From Glycomyces sp. L485 (lineage in GTDB: Bacteria; Actinomycetota; Actinomycetes; Mycobacteriales; Micromonosporaceae), in the NCBI RefSeq assembly GCF_022548875.1, contig NZ_JAKZEW010000002.1, positions 124,898-188,897 on the forward strand: a DNA stretch of 64,000 nt, written 5' to 3'. The notes beneath the pieces are model-generated. The model saw only the letters and a program-made list of their open reading frames with translations, ran no database searches and was not told where the DNA came from. The stretch's first letter is position 1. The number at the start of each line of letters is the position of its first letter. Both the position numbers and the translations under genes were made by a program. This document shows positions 1 through 8,940 of this stretch, piece after piece.

Positions 1-1
1 C

Positions 2-451
2 GCGGGCGAACCGATGCCGGACTACCTGCGCGACCACGCCGTCTACTACGCGGGTCCGGCCAAGACGCCCGAGGGTTACGCCTCGGGTTCGTTCGGGCCG
101 ACCACGGCCGGGCGCATGGACTCCTACGTCGACCTGTTCCAGGCGGCGGGCGGCTCGATGGTCATGCTGGCCAAGGGGAACCGCTCGCAGAAGGTCACCG
201 ACGCGTGCAAGTCGCACGGCGGGTTCTACCTCGGCTCGATCGGCGGCCCCGCCGCGAAGCTCGCTCAGGACAACATCAAGGCCATGGAGGTCCTGGAGTA
301 CCCCGAGCTGGGCATGGAGGCGGTCTGGAAGATCGAGGTCGAGGACTTCCCCGCGTTCATCGTCGTGGACGACAAGGGCAACGACTTCTTCGAGGACACC
401 CGCAAGCCCACGCTCTCCATCGGCCGCAAGCCCAAGATCTCGGTGTCGTAG
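2..451 (+). CDS. fum: Fumarate hydratase class I, C-terminal part (5' end outside window)
   Basis: The last about 149 residues of a class I (iron–sulfur) fumarase, which interconverts fumarate and malate in the TCA cycle. The reading frame is open from base 2, so the true start lies upstream of the window. Family-typical blocks include [39 protein letters not shown] and [11 protein letters not shown], ending in [18 protein letters not shown]. These resemble the C-terminal (beta) domain of the single-chain FumA/FumB type rather than class II FumC. The stop is TAG and a short inverted repeat follows. The cluster-binding cysteines are in the missing part. Confidence 0.93.
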   Translation, partial: AGEPMPDYLRDHAVYYAGPAKTPEGYASGSFGPTTAGRMDSYVDLFQAAGGSMVMLAKGNRSQKVTDACKSHGGFYLGSIGGPAAKLAQDNIKAMEVLEYPELGMEAVWKIEVEDFPAFIVVDDKGNDFFEDTRKPTLSIGRKPKISVS

Positions 452-453
452 TC

Positions 454-481
454 CGGCTCACCCGCGGCCGTAAGTGAGCCG
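454..481. terminator. Inverted repeat after the fumarase gene
   Basis: An 8-bp perfect stem, CGGCTCAC (454–461) against GTGAGCCG (474–481), begins three bases after the fumarase stop codon. There is no T-run. It may work as a weak or Rho-assisted terminator. It also overlaps the end of a gene relic read on the other strand, so the symmetry could be coincidental. Confidence 0.35.
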
Positions 482-568
482 CCTGAGCAGGGTCTCTGCC
501 GGGCCGCGGTAGGAGCGGCGCCGCATGAGGTCGGCGGCGGCGACCGTGGCCAGCCAGACCGCGACCGC
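458..568 (-). pseudogene. C-terminal relic of a DUF418-family membrane protein
   Basis: On the minus strand 36 codons followed by TGA read AVAVWLATVAAADLM, then RRRSYRGPAETLLRRLTYG. This is the usual tail of DUF418 membrane proteins (hydrophobic helix, GPAE, then an RxLTYG-like end). It aligns with the tail of the intact DUF418 gene ending at 27671, which has WLA, RR and GPAE at matching places. Upstream of about 568 the frame stays open but no longer resembles the family, and no start fits. I infer an eroded gene whose 5' part was lost. I see no recognisable gene in 569–695. Confidence 0.6.
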
Positions 569-695
569 GCAGAGACGTCGGGCTGCGCGCGCTGCGCCAG
601 ACCGGTCTCGACTGGGGCTCGAAGGTCGGCGTGGCCATGCTGGTCGGCGAATACGTGCGGCGTGCTCGAAGGCACCTTCGCGGCGTGCCCGGGGT

Positions 696-1589
696 TCAAG
701 CGTCGGGCGAGGTGAAGACCTCGTCAGCGCTGTCCGCGCTCAGGGCCCGGCGGAGCCACAGCAGGAAGGTCGCCTCGTCCTCGCAGACTGACACAAGCTC
801 CCGTTGAGACTGGCTGAGCTCGATGCCACGGGCGGCGAGCAGCTCGAACAGCATTGTCGCCTGACCTTTGTACATGCCGCGTTCCTCGCCGCGTTCTTCG
901 AATTCGCGGCGGAGTTCAGATCTGAGCGGGTAGGTCGTGGCCATGATTATGCTCCTCCAGTGTTTGCGTGCGCTACCTTCGCCGAGGCCGATCTCGACGT
1001 ACTCGGCGAAGAACTTCGCGGATTCGAGGTCGATGTCGACGAGGACCTCGGCGAGTGTGTCGAGCGCCGCGTGGATCCCAGGGTCCCGCCGATGAGCGAG
1101 CGCCGCGAAGACCGCGAGCATGACGTCTTCGGCGGCTTGAGCCTTTTCGGTGATGAACGGCGTGTTGTCCGGGCCGATCACGAACGGGTGGACGGTGGCC
1201 GAGGCCCTCCGCTCCGGTCCGAGCGTCATCGGCCTCCGGCAGGAGGTCGCCGTGGCCTTCTCCGCCGTGATGATGATCAGCGTGGCCGCCACGTCGAAGT
1301 GCGCCTCGAAGTACGACAGGTACCAGTGCCACGCCCGTATCTTGGCCTGCGTGGGCGGCTTCGACTGCGGTTCGATGATGAGGATCTCGGCACCCTCGTC
1401 GGTCTCGACCATGAGCGCCGTGTCCACTTCGCGGGTGATGGCCTTGATCTCGGTCGGATCCGAGTCGATGAGCGCCACGCTCCGGAACCTGGGGAAGTCC
1501 TCGTCCAGACATTCCTTCAGCGCGCGCCGGACCAGGTCAGGATCGTCGCGGAACAGATGGTGGAGAGCCTCATGGGGAGCTTTCGGCAT
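696..1589 (-). CDS. PD-(D/E)XK nuclease-like (Rpn-type) protein, 297 aa
   Basis: Hypothetical protein resembling the actinobacterial PD-(D/E)XK / Rpn-like family. The candidate active site is Asp56, then Glu73-x-Gln75-x-Lys77 in IIEPQSK. The N-terminus (HEALHHLFRD, then DFPRFRSVALIDSD) and all four candidate catalytic positions match the second copy at 20030–20899 residue for residue in spacing. The C-terminal part is charged and helical (REFEERGEERGMYKGQ), also usual for this group. Rpn relatives are DNA endonucleases that promote RecA-independent recombination; applying that here is inference. It lies alone beside a gene relic, which fits an accessory position. Confidence 0.65.
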   Translation of the reverse strand: MPKAPHEALHHLFRDDPDLVRRALKECLDEDFPRFRSVALIDSDPTEIKAITREVDTALMVETDEGAEILIIEPQSKPPTQAKIRAWHWYLSYFEAHFDVAATLIIITAEKATATSCRRPMTLGPERRASATVHPFVIGPDNTPFITEKAQAAEDVMLAVFAALAHRRDPGIHAALDTLAEVLVDIDLESAKFFAEYVEIGLGEGSARKHWRSIIMATTYPLRSELRREFEERGEERGMYKGQATMLFELLAARGIELSQSQRELVSVCEDEATFLLWLRRALSADSADEVFTSPDA

Positions 1590-1663
1590 GACGCGAGACT
1601 AGGAAGCACGAACGGCGAGCCCTCGTATTTCGACCGGCGAGTCTCCGTGCCGTGATCACCGTC

Positions 1664-3031
1664 TCAACGTTCGACGTAGCTGAGCAGGTCCTGGCGGGTC
1701 AGCACGCCGGTCGGCTTGCCCTCGGTGAAGACCATGAGCGCGTCGTGGTTCTCCAGGACCTCCACGGCCCGCTCCACGTTCTCGCCCGATCCGATCGTCG
1801 GCAGTCCCTTGCCGATGTGCCGCTCGATCGGGTCGTGCAGCGTCGCCTCGCCCTTGAACAGCGCGTCCATCAGGTCCCGTTCGGCCACCGCCCCGGCGAC
1901 CTCGCCGCTCATCACCGGCGGCTCGGCCTTGAGCACCGGCATCTGGCTGACGCCGTACTGGCGCATGATGTCGATCGCCTCACGAACCGTGTCCGTGGGG
2001 TGGACGTGGATCAGCTCGGGGATCTCGCCGTCTTTGCCGCCCAGCACCTGCCCGACCGTCGTGTCGCCGCTGCCGGCGCCCATGAAGCCGAACTCGGTCA
2101 TCCAGCCGTCGTTGAATATCTTCGACAGGTAGCCGCGCCCGCCGTCGGGCAGGACCACCACGATCACCGCCTCGGGCCCGGCCTTGCGCGCCACATCCAG
2201 CGCGCCGACCACGGCCATCCCGGAGGAGCCTCCGACGAGCAGGCCCTCCTCGCGGGCCAGGCGCCGCGTCATCTTGAACGCCTCGGCGTCGGTGACCTCG
2301 ACGATCTCGTCGGGCAGGCCCCGGTCGTAGTTGTCCGGCCAGAAGTCCTCGCCGACGCCCTCGACCAGGTACGGGCGGCCCGTCCCTCCCGAGTAGACCG
2401 ATCCCTCCGGGTCGGCGCCGACGATCCTGACGCGCCCGTTCGAGACCTCCTTGAGGTACTTGCCGGTCCCGGTTATGGTCCCGCCGGTGCCGATGCCCGC
2501 GACGAAGTGGGTGATCTTGCCCTCGGTCTGCTCCCACAGCTCGGGGCCGGTCTGGTGGTAGTGCGAGGCCACGTTCGCCGGATTCGAGTACTGGTCGGGC
2601 TTCCAGGAGCCCTCGATCTCGGTCAGGAGCCGGTCGGAGACCTTGTAGTAGGAGCGCGGGTCCTCCGGTTCGACCGCGGTCGGGCACACCACGACCTGCG
2701 CCCCGTACGCCTTCAGCACGTTCCGCTTGTCCTCGGAGACCTTGTCCGGGCACACGAACACGCAGTCGTAGCCGCGCTGCTGGGCCACCATCGCCAGGCC
2801 GACGCCGGTGTTGCCGCTCGTCGGCTCCACGATCGTCCCGCCCGGCTTGAGCTCGCCGGAGGCCTCGGCCTCGTCGATCATGCGCTGGGCGATGCGGTCC
2901 TTGATCGAACCGCCGGGATTGAGGTACTCGATCTTCGCGAGCACCGTGGCCGCCACCCCGTCGGCGACCGCGTTGAGCCGCACCAGCGGGGTGTTGCCGA
3001 TGAGGTCGAGTACCGAGTCGTAATACTGCAC
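1664..3031 (-). CDS. cbs: Cystathionine beta-synthase
   Basis: PLP-dependent condensation of serine with homocysteine to cystathionine in transsulfuration. At 455 aa it has a fold-type II catalytic core with DLIGNTPLVRLN at the N-terminus, the PLP lysine Lys44 in NPGGSIKDR, the PTSGNTGVGLA loop and the phosphate-binding GIGTGGTITG. A C-terminal pair of CBS domains follows from about residue 335 (IHVHPTDTVREAID and later GVLTRQDLLSYV). The CBS pair separates it from plain cysteine synthases of about 310 aa. The start is GTG. It is divergent from the 6PGDH gene. Confidence 0.93.
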   Translation of the reverse strand: MQYYDSVLDLIGNTPLVRLNAVADGVAATVLAKIEYLNPGGSIKDRIAQRMIDEAEASGELKPGGTIVEPTSGNTGVGLAMVAQQRGYDCVFVCPDKVSEDKRNVLKAYGAQVVVCPTAVEPEDPRSYYKVSDRLLTEIEGSWKPDQYSNPANVASHYHQTGPELWEQTEGKITHFVAGIGTGGTITGTGKYLKEVSNGRVRIVGADPEGSVYSGGTGRPYLVEGVGEDFWPDNYDRGLPDEIVEVTDAEAFKMTRRLAREEGLLVGGSSGMAVVGALDVARKAGPEAVIVVVLPDGGRGYLSKIFNDGWMTEFGFMGAGSGDTTVGQVLGGKDGEIPELIHVHPTDTVREAIDIMRQYGVSQMPVLKAEPPVMSGEVAGAVAERDLMDALFKGEATLHDPIERHIGKGLPTIGSGENVERAVEVLENHDALMVFTEGKPTGVLTRQDLLSYVER

Positions 3032-3208
3032 ACCCCCAGCCTAGGCCCAGCCCGATCGCGCCGTCCGCAGTCCGGGTCCGTGTCATCATCGGGCCGGGTC
3101 GATCCCGCGAGGTGGATACGATGAGCCGTGACGGCGTCACCGCCTGGCGCCTCCGGGACAATCACGGCACACACGGAACCTCTTCGAAACACAAGCAGGG
3201 AGACAGGC

Positions 3209-4639
3209 ATGAGCACCGCCGACATCGGAGTGGTCGGGCTGGCAGTCATGGGCTCCAACCTCGCCCGCAACTTCGCCCGCCACGGCTTCACCGTCGCGGT
3301 CTACAACCGCACCTACGCCAAGACCACCGAGCTCATCGACGACCACGGAGGCGAGGGCGACTTCGTCCCGTCCGAGGAACTCGCCGACTTCGTGGCCTCC
3401 CTCAAGCGCCCCCGCAAGGCCATGATCATGGTGCAGGCGGGCAAGGCCACCGACGCCGTCATCGAGGCCCTCGCCGACCTCATGGAACCCGGCGACATGA
3501 TCATCGACGGCGGCAACGCCCACTTCGAGAACACGCGGCGCCGCGAGGCCGCCCTGCGCGAGCGGGGCATCCACTTCGTCGGCACCGGCGTCTCCGGCGG
3601 CGAGGAGGGCGCACTGCTCGGCCCGGCGATCATGCCCGGCGGTTCCGAGGAGTCCTACGAGAGCCTCGGCCCGATCCTGGAGGCCATCGCCGCCAAGGCC
3701 CCCGACGGCACCCCCTGCTGCACGCGCCTCGGCCCCGACGGCGCCGGGCACTTCGTCAAGATGGTGCACAACGGCATCGAGTACTCCGACATGCAGCTCA
3801 TCGGCGAGGCCTACGACCTGCTTCGGCGCGGCGCCGACATCGAGCCGACCGAGCTGGCCAAGATCTTCTCCGAGTGGAACACCGGCGACCTCGACTCCTA
3901 CCTCATCGAGATCACCGCCGAAGTCCTCGGCCACACCGACGCCGAGACCGGCAAGCCGTTCGTCGACGTCGTCCTCGACCAGGCCGGCCAGAAGGGCACC
4001 GGACGCTGGACCGTCCAGATCGCCCTCGACCTCGGCGTCCCGGTCACCGGCATCGCCGAAGCCACGTTCGCACGGGCCCTGTCCAGCGGCACCAAGCAAC
4101 GCGAAGGCGCCGTCGGCGTCCTCGCCGGCCCGAACGGCAAGATCGACCTGCCCGAGAGCTTCGTCGACGACGTCCGCCAGGCCCTGTACGCCTCGAAGAT
4201 CGTCGCCTACGCCCAGGGCTTCGACCAGATCGCCGCCGCCAGCGCCGAATACGACTGGGACATCGACCTCGGCTCGTGCGCGGCGATGTGGCGCGCCGGC
4301 TGCATCATCCGGGCGCGTTTCCTCGACAAGATCACCGCCGCCTGGCGCGACAACCCGGGTCTGCCGACGCTGCTGGCCGCGCCCGAGTTCACCAAGATCG
4401 TCTCGGACGCCCAGGACGCGTGGCGCCGCGTGGTGGCCGCCGCGGTGCAGGCCGGGATCCCGACGCCGGGCTTCTCCTCGGCGCTGGCCTATTACGACGG
4501 GCTGCGTTCGAAGCGGCTCCCGGCGGCCCTGATCCAGGGCCAGCGGGACTTCTTCGGCGCGCACACCTACAAGCGGGTCGACCGCGACGGCGTGTTCCAC
4601 ACCGAGTGGTCCGGCGACCGTTCGGAGACCGAACTCTAA
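3209..4639 (+). CDS. gnd: 6-phosphogluconate dehydrogenase, long (dimeric) type
   Basis: Oxidative decarboxylation of 6-phosphogluconate to ribulose 5-phosphate in the pentose phosphate pathway. The 476-aa product has the Rossmann motif GVVGLAVMGSNLARN at the N-terminus, the substrate signature VGTGVSGGEEGA, and KMVHNGIEYSDMQ. The long C-terminal helical domain ends in TYKRVDRDGVFHTEW, which marks the long form. ATG 3209 was chosen because AGGGAGA lies just upstream. A hairpin follows the gene. A second, short-type 6PGDH sits in the dnaN–recF interval (43971–44846). Confidence 0.95.
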   Translation: MSTADIGVVGLAVMGSNLARNFARHGFTVAVYNRTYAKTTELIDDHGGEGDFVPSEELADFVASLKRPRKAMIMVQAGKATDAVIEALADLMEPGDMIIDGGNAHFENTRRREAALRERGIHFVGTGVSGGEEGALLGPAIMPGGSEESYESLGPILEAIAAKAPDGTPCCTRLGPDGAGHFVKMVHNGIEYSDMQLIGEAYDLLRRGADIEPTELAKIFSEWNTGDLDSYLIEITAEVLGHTDAETGKPFVDVVLDQAGQKGTGRWTVQIALDLGVPVTGIAEATFARALSSGTKQREGAVGVLAGPNGKIDLPESFVDDVRQALYASKIVAYAQGFDQIAAASAEYDWDIDLGSCAAMWRAGCIIRARFLDKITAAWRDNPGLPTLLAAPEFTKIVSDAQDAWRRVVAAAVQAGIPTPGFSSALAYYDGLRSKRLPAALIQGQRDFFGAHTYKRVDRDGVFHTEWSGDRSETEL

Positions 4640-4650
4640 GCGCCACTGGT

Positions 4651-4688
4651 CAAGAGAGGCGGCCCGGGCTCTGCCCGGGCCGCTCTTG
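4651..4688. terminator. Hairpin terminator after gnd
   Basis: A 10-bp GC stem, cggcccgggc (4660–4669) with gcccgggccg (4673–4682) and a 3-nt loop, is extended by CAAGAG/CTCTTG after a 3-nt bulge. It lies between gnd (+) and the converging Nudix gene (−) and could end transcription from both sides. Confidence 0.65.
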
Positions 4689-4694
4689 CGTCTC

Positions 4695-5213
4695 TCAGTC
4701 GCCGAATCGGGGACTGTAGGAGCCGCCGACGTCGATCGGTGCGGGCGGCACATTGCCGTCGCGCAGCCGTTTGACCAGCGAGACCAGGAGTCCGGGATTG
4801 AGCATGCCGTCGCTCGCGCCGCATTCCTCGATCGGGCGCCAGGTGAACCCTAGGTGCTGCTCGTAGCCGACGTCGCTGTGTATGCGCGGCTCGAAGCGCC
4901 GGACTCGGTGGAAGTAGTACCGGTTCTTCTGGACGAGCAGTCGCCCGTGGGGGAATGCGGCGAAGGTGCCGTGTGCGACCGGTCCGACCAGGTGGTCGGG
5001 GTCGATGCGCAGGCCGGTCTCCTCTGCCAGTTCTCGGACGGCGGCGTCCGCGGGCGATTCCCCGGCCTCGATGCCGCCGCCGGGGATGAACCAGTGGGTG
5101 AGTCCGTCGAGGCACTGGCCTCCTCCGATGTGGAGGACGGTGTCGTGCTCGTCGAGGAGGATGACTCTCGCGGCGGCGCGGAAGACGGCCCCGGTCTCGG
5201 ATTCGATGCTCAT
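4695..5213 (-). CDS. Nudix hydrolase (1 of 4 in this region)
   Basis: 172-aa single-domain Nudix protein. The complete Nudix box runs from the [14 protein letters not shown] segment to RELAEETGL, matching GX5EX7REUXEEXGU. This family cleaves nucleoside-diphosphate-X substrates; the substrate here cannot be told from sequence. The ATG at 5213 overlaps the stop of the next Nudix gene upstream by four bases (ATGA), so the two are probably translationally coupled. The two proteins are paralogues (shared RFEPR, GYEQ/AYEQ and a [14 protein letters not shown] tail). Confidence 0.88.
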   Translation of the reverse strand: MSIESETGAVFRAAARVILLDEHDTVLHIGGGQCLDGLTHWFIPGGGIEAGESPADAAVRELAEETGLRIDPDHLVGPVAHGTFAAFPHGRLLVQKNRYYFHRVRRFEPRIHSDVGYEQHLGFTWRPIEECGASDGMLNPGLLVSLVKRLRDGNVPPAPIDVGGSYSPRFGD

Positions 5214-5743
5214 GCGCGAATCGCCGCACCGGGGGCCGTGCGCGGGCCGATCGGTTCGAGTTCGATCGGTTCGGCGGGGACCTCGCCGCCGATGAGCCGC
5301 TTGATGAGGCCGAGCAGCGGTTCGATCTGGCGGAAGCCGTCGGTGGAGAGGAAGTCGCCGACGGCGACCCAGTTGAACTCGAAGTCCTGCTCGTAGGCGT
5401 CGCCGCCGGTGACGCGCGGTTCGAAGCGCTGGGCGCGGGTGAGGAAGAAGTTGTTCTCCTGCACCCACGGGCGGTCGTCGCGGATTCCCAGGTACAGCTG
5501 CCGGGCGACCGGGCCGATGAGGCGCTCGGGCGTGAGGCGCAGTCCGGTCTCCTCGTACAGCTCGCGGATCGCGGCCTCGGTCATGGTCTCTCCGGGGTCG
5601 ATGCCGCCGCCGGGGAGGATCCAGTGGGCCGCGCGGTCGGGCGTCGCAGGTCCGCCGATGAACAGGACGTGGTCATGTTCGTCGATGACGATGCCGCGTG
5701 CGCCGCGCCGGTTGATCTGGGGTGTCTGGTCGATCGCGCTCAC
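5210..5743 (-). CDS. Nudix hydrolase (2 of 4)
   Basis: 177-aa Nudix protein with box GGGIDPGE, then RELYEETGL. Start chosen as GTG 5743 (protein begins [17 protein letters not shown]); an upstream TTG at 5779 in the same frame is less likely. Paralogous to its downstream neighbour and followed by a four-base overlap. Substrate unknown. Its 5' side faces the divergent DUF4386 gene and that gene's operators, so the intergenic region may serve both directions. Confidence 0.86.
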   Translation of the reverse strand: MSAIDQTPQINRRGARGIVIDEHDHVLFIGGPATPDRAAHWILPGGGIDPGETMTEAAIRELYEETGLRLTPERLIGPVARQLYLGIRDDRPWVQENNFFLTRAQRFEPRVTGGDAYEQDFEFNWVAVGDFLSTDGFRQIEPLLGLIKRLIGGEVPAEPIELEPIGPRTAPGAAIRA

Positions 5744-5876
5744 CGTCCAAGTATCCCGGGGCGGCCCACCGCAGTCCAACCGCTTTCGACGCTCGCGCTT
5801 CGCGCATGCGCGGCGCTGGTGGCCGGCCCCGGGCGGCTTGCGCTCCGTGTCGCCTCAGCCGGCGATCCGTCATTAT

Positions 5877-5933
5877 CTTACCTTGTAAGTCTAGAATGCT
5901 TGACCTCCGTTCAATCTTGCCTTACATTGTAAG
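5877..5933. promoter_or_regulatory. Two palindromic operators, TetR-family style
   Basis: Two 13-bp palindromes of form CTTAC-NTT-GTAAG: CTTACCTTGTAAG at 5877–5889 and CTTACATTGTAAG at 5921–5933. Their centres are 44 bp apart, about four helical turns. The first lies just upstream of a −35 hexamer and the second covers the −10, so a bound repressor would block RNA polymerase. TetR/AcrR-type regulators commonly bind TTAC…GTAA palindromes. No TetR gene is in the window, so the regulator is elsewhere or this is a member of a wider regulon. Confidence 0.7.
5900..5928 (+). promoter_or_regulatory. Predicted promoter of the DUF4386 gene
   Basis: −35 TTGACC (5900–5905), 17-bp spacer, −10 TACATT (5923–5928). 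Expected start of transcription is about 5935, some 20 nt before ATG 5956. The −10 lies inside the second palindromic operator. Confidence 0.6.
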
Positions 5934-5955
5934 AGGAATCCTTCCCCCTCGAGAA

Positions 5956-6630
5956 ATGAGTCAGTCGATGACCCTCGCCGAAGCCCCTACCCGGTCACTG
6001 CGACCCGCCAGCCTCACCGCCGGAATCTCGCTCTTCTTCGTGATCGGACTGGCGTTCTTCGGAGCGTTCGGCGCCGTCGACGCCCTGGTGACCCCGGGCG
6101 ACGCCGCGCAGACCGCCGCCGACATCGCCGCCTCTGAGACCCTGTTCCGCTGGGGCATCGCCTGCCTGGCCGTGGTGGCGATGCTCGACCTCGTCCTGGC
6201 CGCGTCGCTGTACGTCGTGTTCGAGACGGTGAACCGCGCCGTGTCGATGCTCACGGCCTGGTTCAGGGTCGCCTTCGCGGCGGTCTACCTGGTGGCGATC
6301 TCCCAGCTCGTCTTGGCGGTGACGCGGCTCGACCACCCCGAGCAGGTGCTGGCTTCGATCGAAGCGTTCGAGATCATCTGGAACCTCGGGCTCCTGGTCT
6401 TCGGGGTGTACCTGGTGCTGCTCGGTTGGCTCGCGTACCGGGCGAGCTTCATGGCGAAGGTCGTCGGGGTCCTGCTCGTCGTCGCCGGACTCGGGTACTT
6501 GGTCGACAGCTTCGGCATGGTCCTGGTCAGCGACTACTCGCTGCAGGTGGTCCTGTTCACGTTCGTCGGCGAAGTCGTGCTGATGCTGTGGCTCCTCTTC
6601 AAGGGAACCCGCACGACCGTGGAGGCGTGA
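5956..6630 (+). CDS. DUF4386-family membrane protein
   Basis: 224-aa integral membrane protein with about six hydrophobic segments, starting LTAGISLFFVIGLAFFGAFG and ending VVLFTFVGEVVLMLWLLFKG. The layout and the phrase WNLGLLVFGVYLVLLGWLAYR fit the DUF4386 family, whose function is unknown. The ATG at 5956 follows the predicted promoter directly; there is no strong ribosome binding site, and a second ATG at 5968 is possible. The gene is inserted among Nudix genes in opposite orientation and has its own regulated promoter, so it probably forms a single-gene unit. Confidence 0.8.
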   Translation: MSQSMTLAEAPTRSLRPASLTAGISLFFVIGLAFFGAFGAVDALVTPGDAAQTAADIAASETLFRWGIACLAVVAMLDLVLAASLYVVFETVNRAVSMLTAWFRVAFAAVYLVAISQLVLAVTRLDHPEQVLASIEAFEIIWNLGLLVFGVYLVLLGWLAYRASFMAKVVGVLLVVAGLGYLVDSFGMVLVSDYSLQVVLFTFVGEVVLMLWLLFKGTRTTVEA

Positions 6631-6683
6631 GTCCTGCCGGTGGCGGTAGGAGTACGGGCCGAACCACGGTTCGAAAACGCGGT

Positions 6684-7208
6684 CTAGGGGAGCGGGCAGC
6701 GCTTGTTGTCGCCGCGCCAGTTCGCCCATTCCAGTTCGACGGGTTCGGGCGGAGTCTCACCGCTGAGGAGGCGTTTGACCAGGGAGGCGATCGGGACGGG
6801 GAAGACGGCTTCGTCTGCGGCCTGGAGCTGGTCGATGGAGAGCCAGGCCAAGCCGTTGAGGTCGGCGGCTTCGATCGGTTCGAGGTTCGCGAAGCTCACG
6901 TCGAAGCGTTCGGTGCGCAGGAAGAAGTAGGAGTGGTCCTGGTGTCCCGCGTGCCATACGCCCTCGGTGCGGGCCACGACCGGGCCGAGGTCGGCCGGTG
7001 CCACACGAAGCCCGGTCTCCTCGAACGCCTCGCGTGCGGCGGCCTCGGCGAGGCTCTCGCCCTCTTCGACGCCGCCGCCGACGGTCACGTAGTACTCCGA
7101 TTCCGGTGTGACGTAACCGGAGCTGTGCAGCAGGAGGACGTTGTCGCGTTCGTCGGCGATGAGCACGCGGGCGCAGTGGCGCACTTCGGGTGAGATCTCG
7201 TTCGTCAT
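6684..7208 (-). CDS. Nudix hydrolase (3 of 4)
   Basis: 174-aa Nudix protein. Box GGGVEEGE, then REAFEETGL, fits the consensus. The N-terminus CARVLIADERDNVLLL is the usual first strand. It shares the tail pattern (ASLVKRLLSGETPPEPVELEW) with the other three Nudix proteins here, pointing to local duplication. The upstream paralogue ends 42 nt before it, so they are likely co-transcribed. Substrate unknown. Confidence 0.87.
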   Translation of the reverse strand: MTNEISPEVRHCARVLIADERDNVLLLHSSGYVTPESEYYVTVGGGVEEGESLAEAAAREAFEETGLRVAPADLGPVVARTEGVWHAGHQDHSYFFLRTERFDVSFANLEPIEAADLNGLAWLSIDQLQAADEAVFPVPIASLVKRLLSGETPPEPVELEWANWRGDNKRCPLP

Positions 7209-7250
7209 GCAGTGAGTATCCTTGTCGTCACGCAGTTTGGCAACCGTATT

Positions 7251-7787
7251 CTATTGCGGCGCCGGTGGTTCGGCCGACGTGTCCACCCAGGGCAGTTCGA
7301 ACGGCTCGGTGAAGGATTCGCCCGCGATGAGCCGCTTGAGGATCCCGGCGAGGCCGATGGGGAAGACGTACGCGTCGGTGGCCTTCAGGTCGTCGAGGCT
7401 GAGCCATTCGTGGCGGCTGATCTCCTTCTCCTCGCCGTCCTCGAGTCCGTCGAGATTGACTTCGAAGTGCTCGGTGCGCAGGAAGAAGAAGTTGTCGTCG
7501 GAGTAGAAGCGGACCCCGTCGTGTGTGGTCCAGGCGCCTTCGGTGTGGGCGACGAGGTTGCCGAGTTCTTCGGGCGTCACGTGCAGGCCGGTCTCTTCGA
7601 ACGTCTCGCGTGCGGCGGCCTCGGCGAGGCTCTCGCCGTCTTCGACGCGGCCGCCGACGGTGAAGTAGTAGTCGGCGTCCTGCCGGACCAGTCCGGCGCC
7701 GAAGAATAGGAGCGCGCGGTCGTCCTCATCGACGATGAGGACCCGCGCGGCACGTCGGTGGATGAGGCCGTCAGGGGTTCGCTTCAT
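7251..7787 (-). CDS. Nudix hydrolase (4 of 4)
   Basis: 178-aa Nudix protein. Box GGRVEDGE, then RETFEETGL; a Thr replaces the usual aliphatic residue after RE, but the catalytic Glu residues are all present. Closest in pattern to the neighbour at 6684–7208 (both have ESLAEAAARE in the box and FFLRTE further on). Probably the first gene of a two-gene operon. Substrate unknown. Confidence 0.87.
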   Translation of the reverse strand: MKRTPDGLIHRRAARVLIVDEDDRALLFFGAGLVRQDADYYFTVGGRVEDGESLAEAAARETFEETGLHVTPEELGNLVAHTEGAWTTHDGVRFYSDDNFFFLRTEHFEVNLDGLEDGEEKEISRHEWLSLDDLKATDAYVFPIGLAGILKRLIAGESFTEPFELPWVDTSAEPPAPQ

Positions 7788-7884
7788 GCGGCAAGCCTAG
7801 CCGGATGCCGAAGGAGCCCAGACTGACCGGAGCTCGTTTCCCGAGATGCGGCCGCTCACTCAGCCGTGGCGCTCCATTCGGTGA

Positions 7885-8940
7885 TCAGAGGGCGTCGGCG
7901 AGGCTGACGATCGTCACGTCCATTGAGGAGTTCGCCGGGAAGTGCATCTCGGACGGGGCGACCCCGGCCGCGACGAGGTGCGAGCCGAGCGCCGCGACCA
8001 TCGCGCCGTTGTCGGTGCAGAGCTTCGGGCGCGGGAAGCGCAGCGTGAGACCGGCGTCCTCGGCCCGCTCGGTCGCCATGGCCCGGAGCCTGGAGTTGGC
8101 CGCCACGCCGCCGCCGAGTAGCAGCGTCTCGACGCCGTGCTCCTTGGCCGCGAGGATCGCCTTGCGCGTGAGCACGTCGCAGACCGCCTCCTGGAACGCC
8201 GCTGCGACGTGGTTCACCGGGATCGACTTGCCCGCGCGCTTCTCCATCTCGATCCAGCGGGCGACGGCGGTCTTCAATCCGGAGAACGAGAAGTCGTAGC
8301 GGTGCCGCTCCATGTCCTTCGCGGCGCTCAGGCCGCGCGGGAACTCGACATAGCCGCGGTCGCCTTCTTCGGCGGCCTTGTCGATGTAGGGGCCGCCGGG
8401 GAACGGCAGTCCGAGCAGCCGCGCGACCTTGTCGAACGCCTCGCCGGCCGCGTCGTCGATGCTCGCACCGAGCTGATGCACCTTTCCGGCCAGGTCCTCG
8501 ACCATCATGATCGTGGAGTGCCCGCCGGAGACGAGCAAGCCGATCGCCGGCTCGGGGATCGGGCCGTTCTCGAGCGTGTCGACCGCGATGTGGGCGCTGA
8601 GGTGGTTGACGCCGTACAGCGGGACGCCGGTGGCGAGCGAGTACGACTTCGCCGCGCCGACGCCGACCATGAGCGCCCCGGCCAGGCCCGGGCCCGCGGT
8701 GACGGCGATGCCGTCGAGGTCCTCCAGGGTGACCCCGGCGTCGTCGAGTGCGCGCTGCACGGTGGGCACCATGGCCTCCAGGTGCGCGCGCGAGGCCACC
8801 TCGGGGACCACGCCGCCGAATCTGGCCTGCTCTTCGACCGAGGAGGCTATGGCGTCGGCCAGCAGCTCGGTTCCGCGCACGATCCCGACACCGGTCTCGT
8901 CGCACGAGGTCTCGATGCCCATCACCAAGGGTTCACTCAT
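7885..8940 (-). CDS. tsaD: tRNA N6-adenosine threonylcarbamoyltransferase TsaD
   Basis: Transfers threonylcarbamoyl to A37 of ANN-decoding tRNAs (t6A) together with TsaB and TsaE, both encoded just upstream. The 351-aa protein shows the ASKHA-fold start [14 protein letters not shown], metal-ligand histidines in [10 protein letters not shown], the SGGHST loop and [10 protein letters not shown] near the C-terminus. The ATG directly follows the stop of rimI (TAGATG on the coding strand), so it is the last gene of a tsaE–tsaB–rimI–tsaD operon. Confidence 0.96.
   Translation of the reverse strand: MSEPLVMGIETSCDETGVGIVRGTELLADAIASSVEEQARFGGVVPEVASRAHLEAMVPTVQRALDDAGVTLEDLDGIAVTAGPGLAGALMVGVGAAKSYSLATGVPLYGVNHLSAHIAVDTLENGPIPEPAIGLLVSGGHSTIMMVEDLAGKVHQLGASIDDAAGEAFDKVARLLGLPFPGGPYIDKAAEEGDRGYVEFPRGLSAAKDMERHRYDFSFSGLKTAVARWIEMEKRAGKSIPVNHVAAAFQEAVCDVLTRKAILAAKEHGVETLLLGGGVAANSRLRAMATERAEDAGLTLRFPRPKLCTDNGAMVAALGSHLVAAGVAPSEMHFPANSSMDVTIVSLADAL

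Noticed and set aside
569-695. Open plus-strand frame reading GLRALRQTGLDWGSKVGVAM
   Set aside because: It has protein-like composition but no start, no recognisable family and ends in the antisense of the next gene. Possibly another relic, not supportable.
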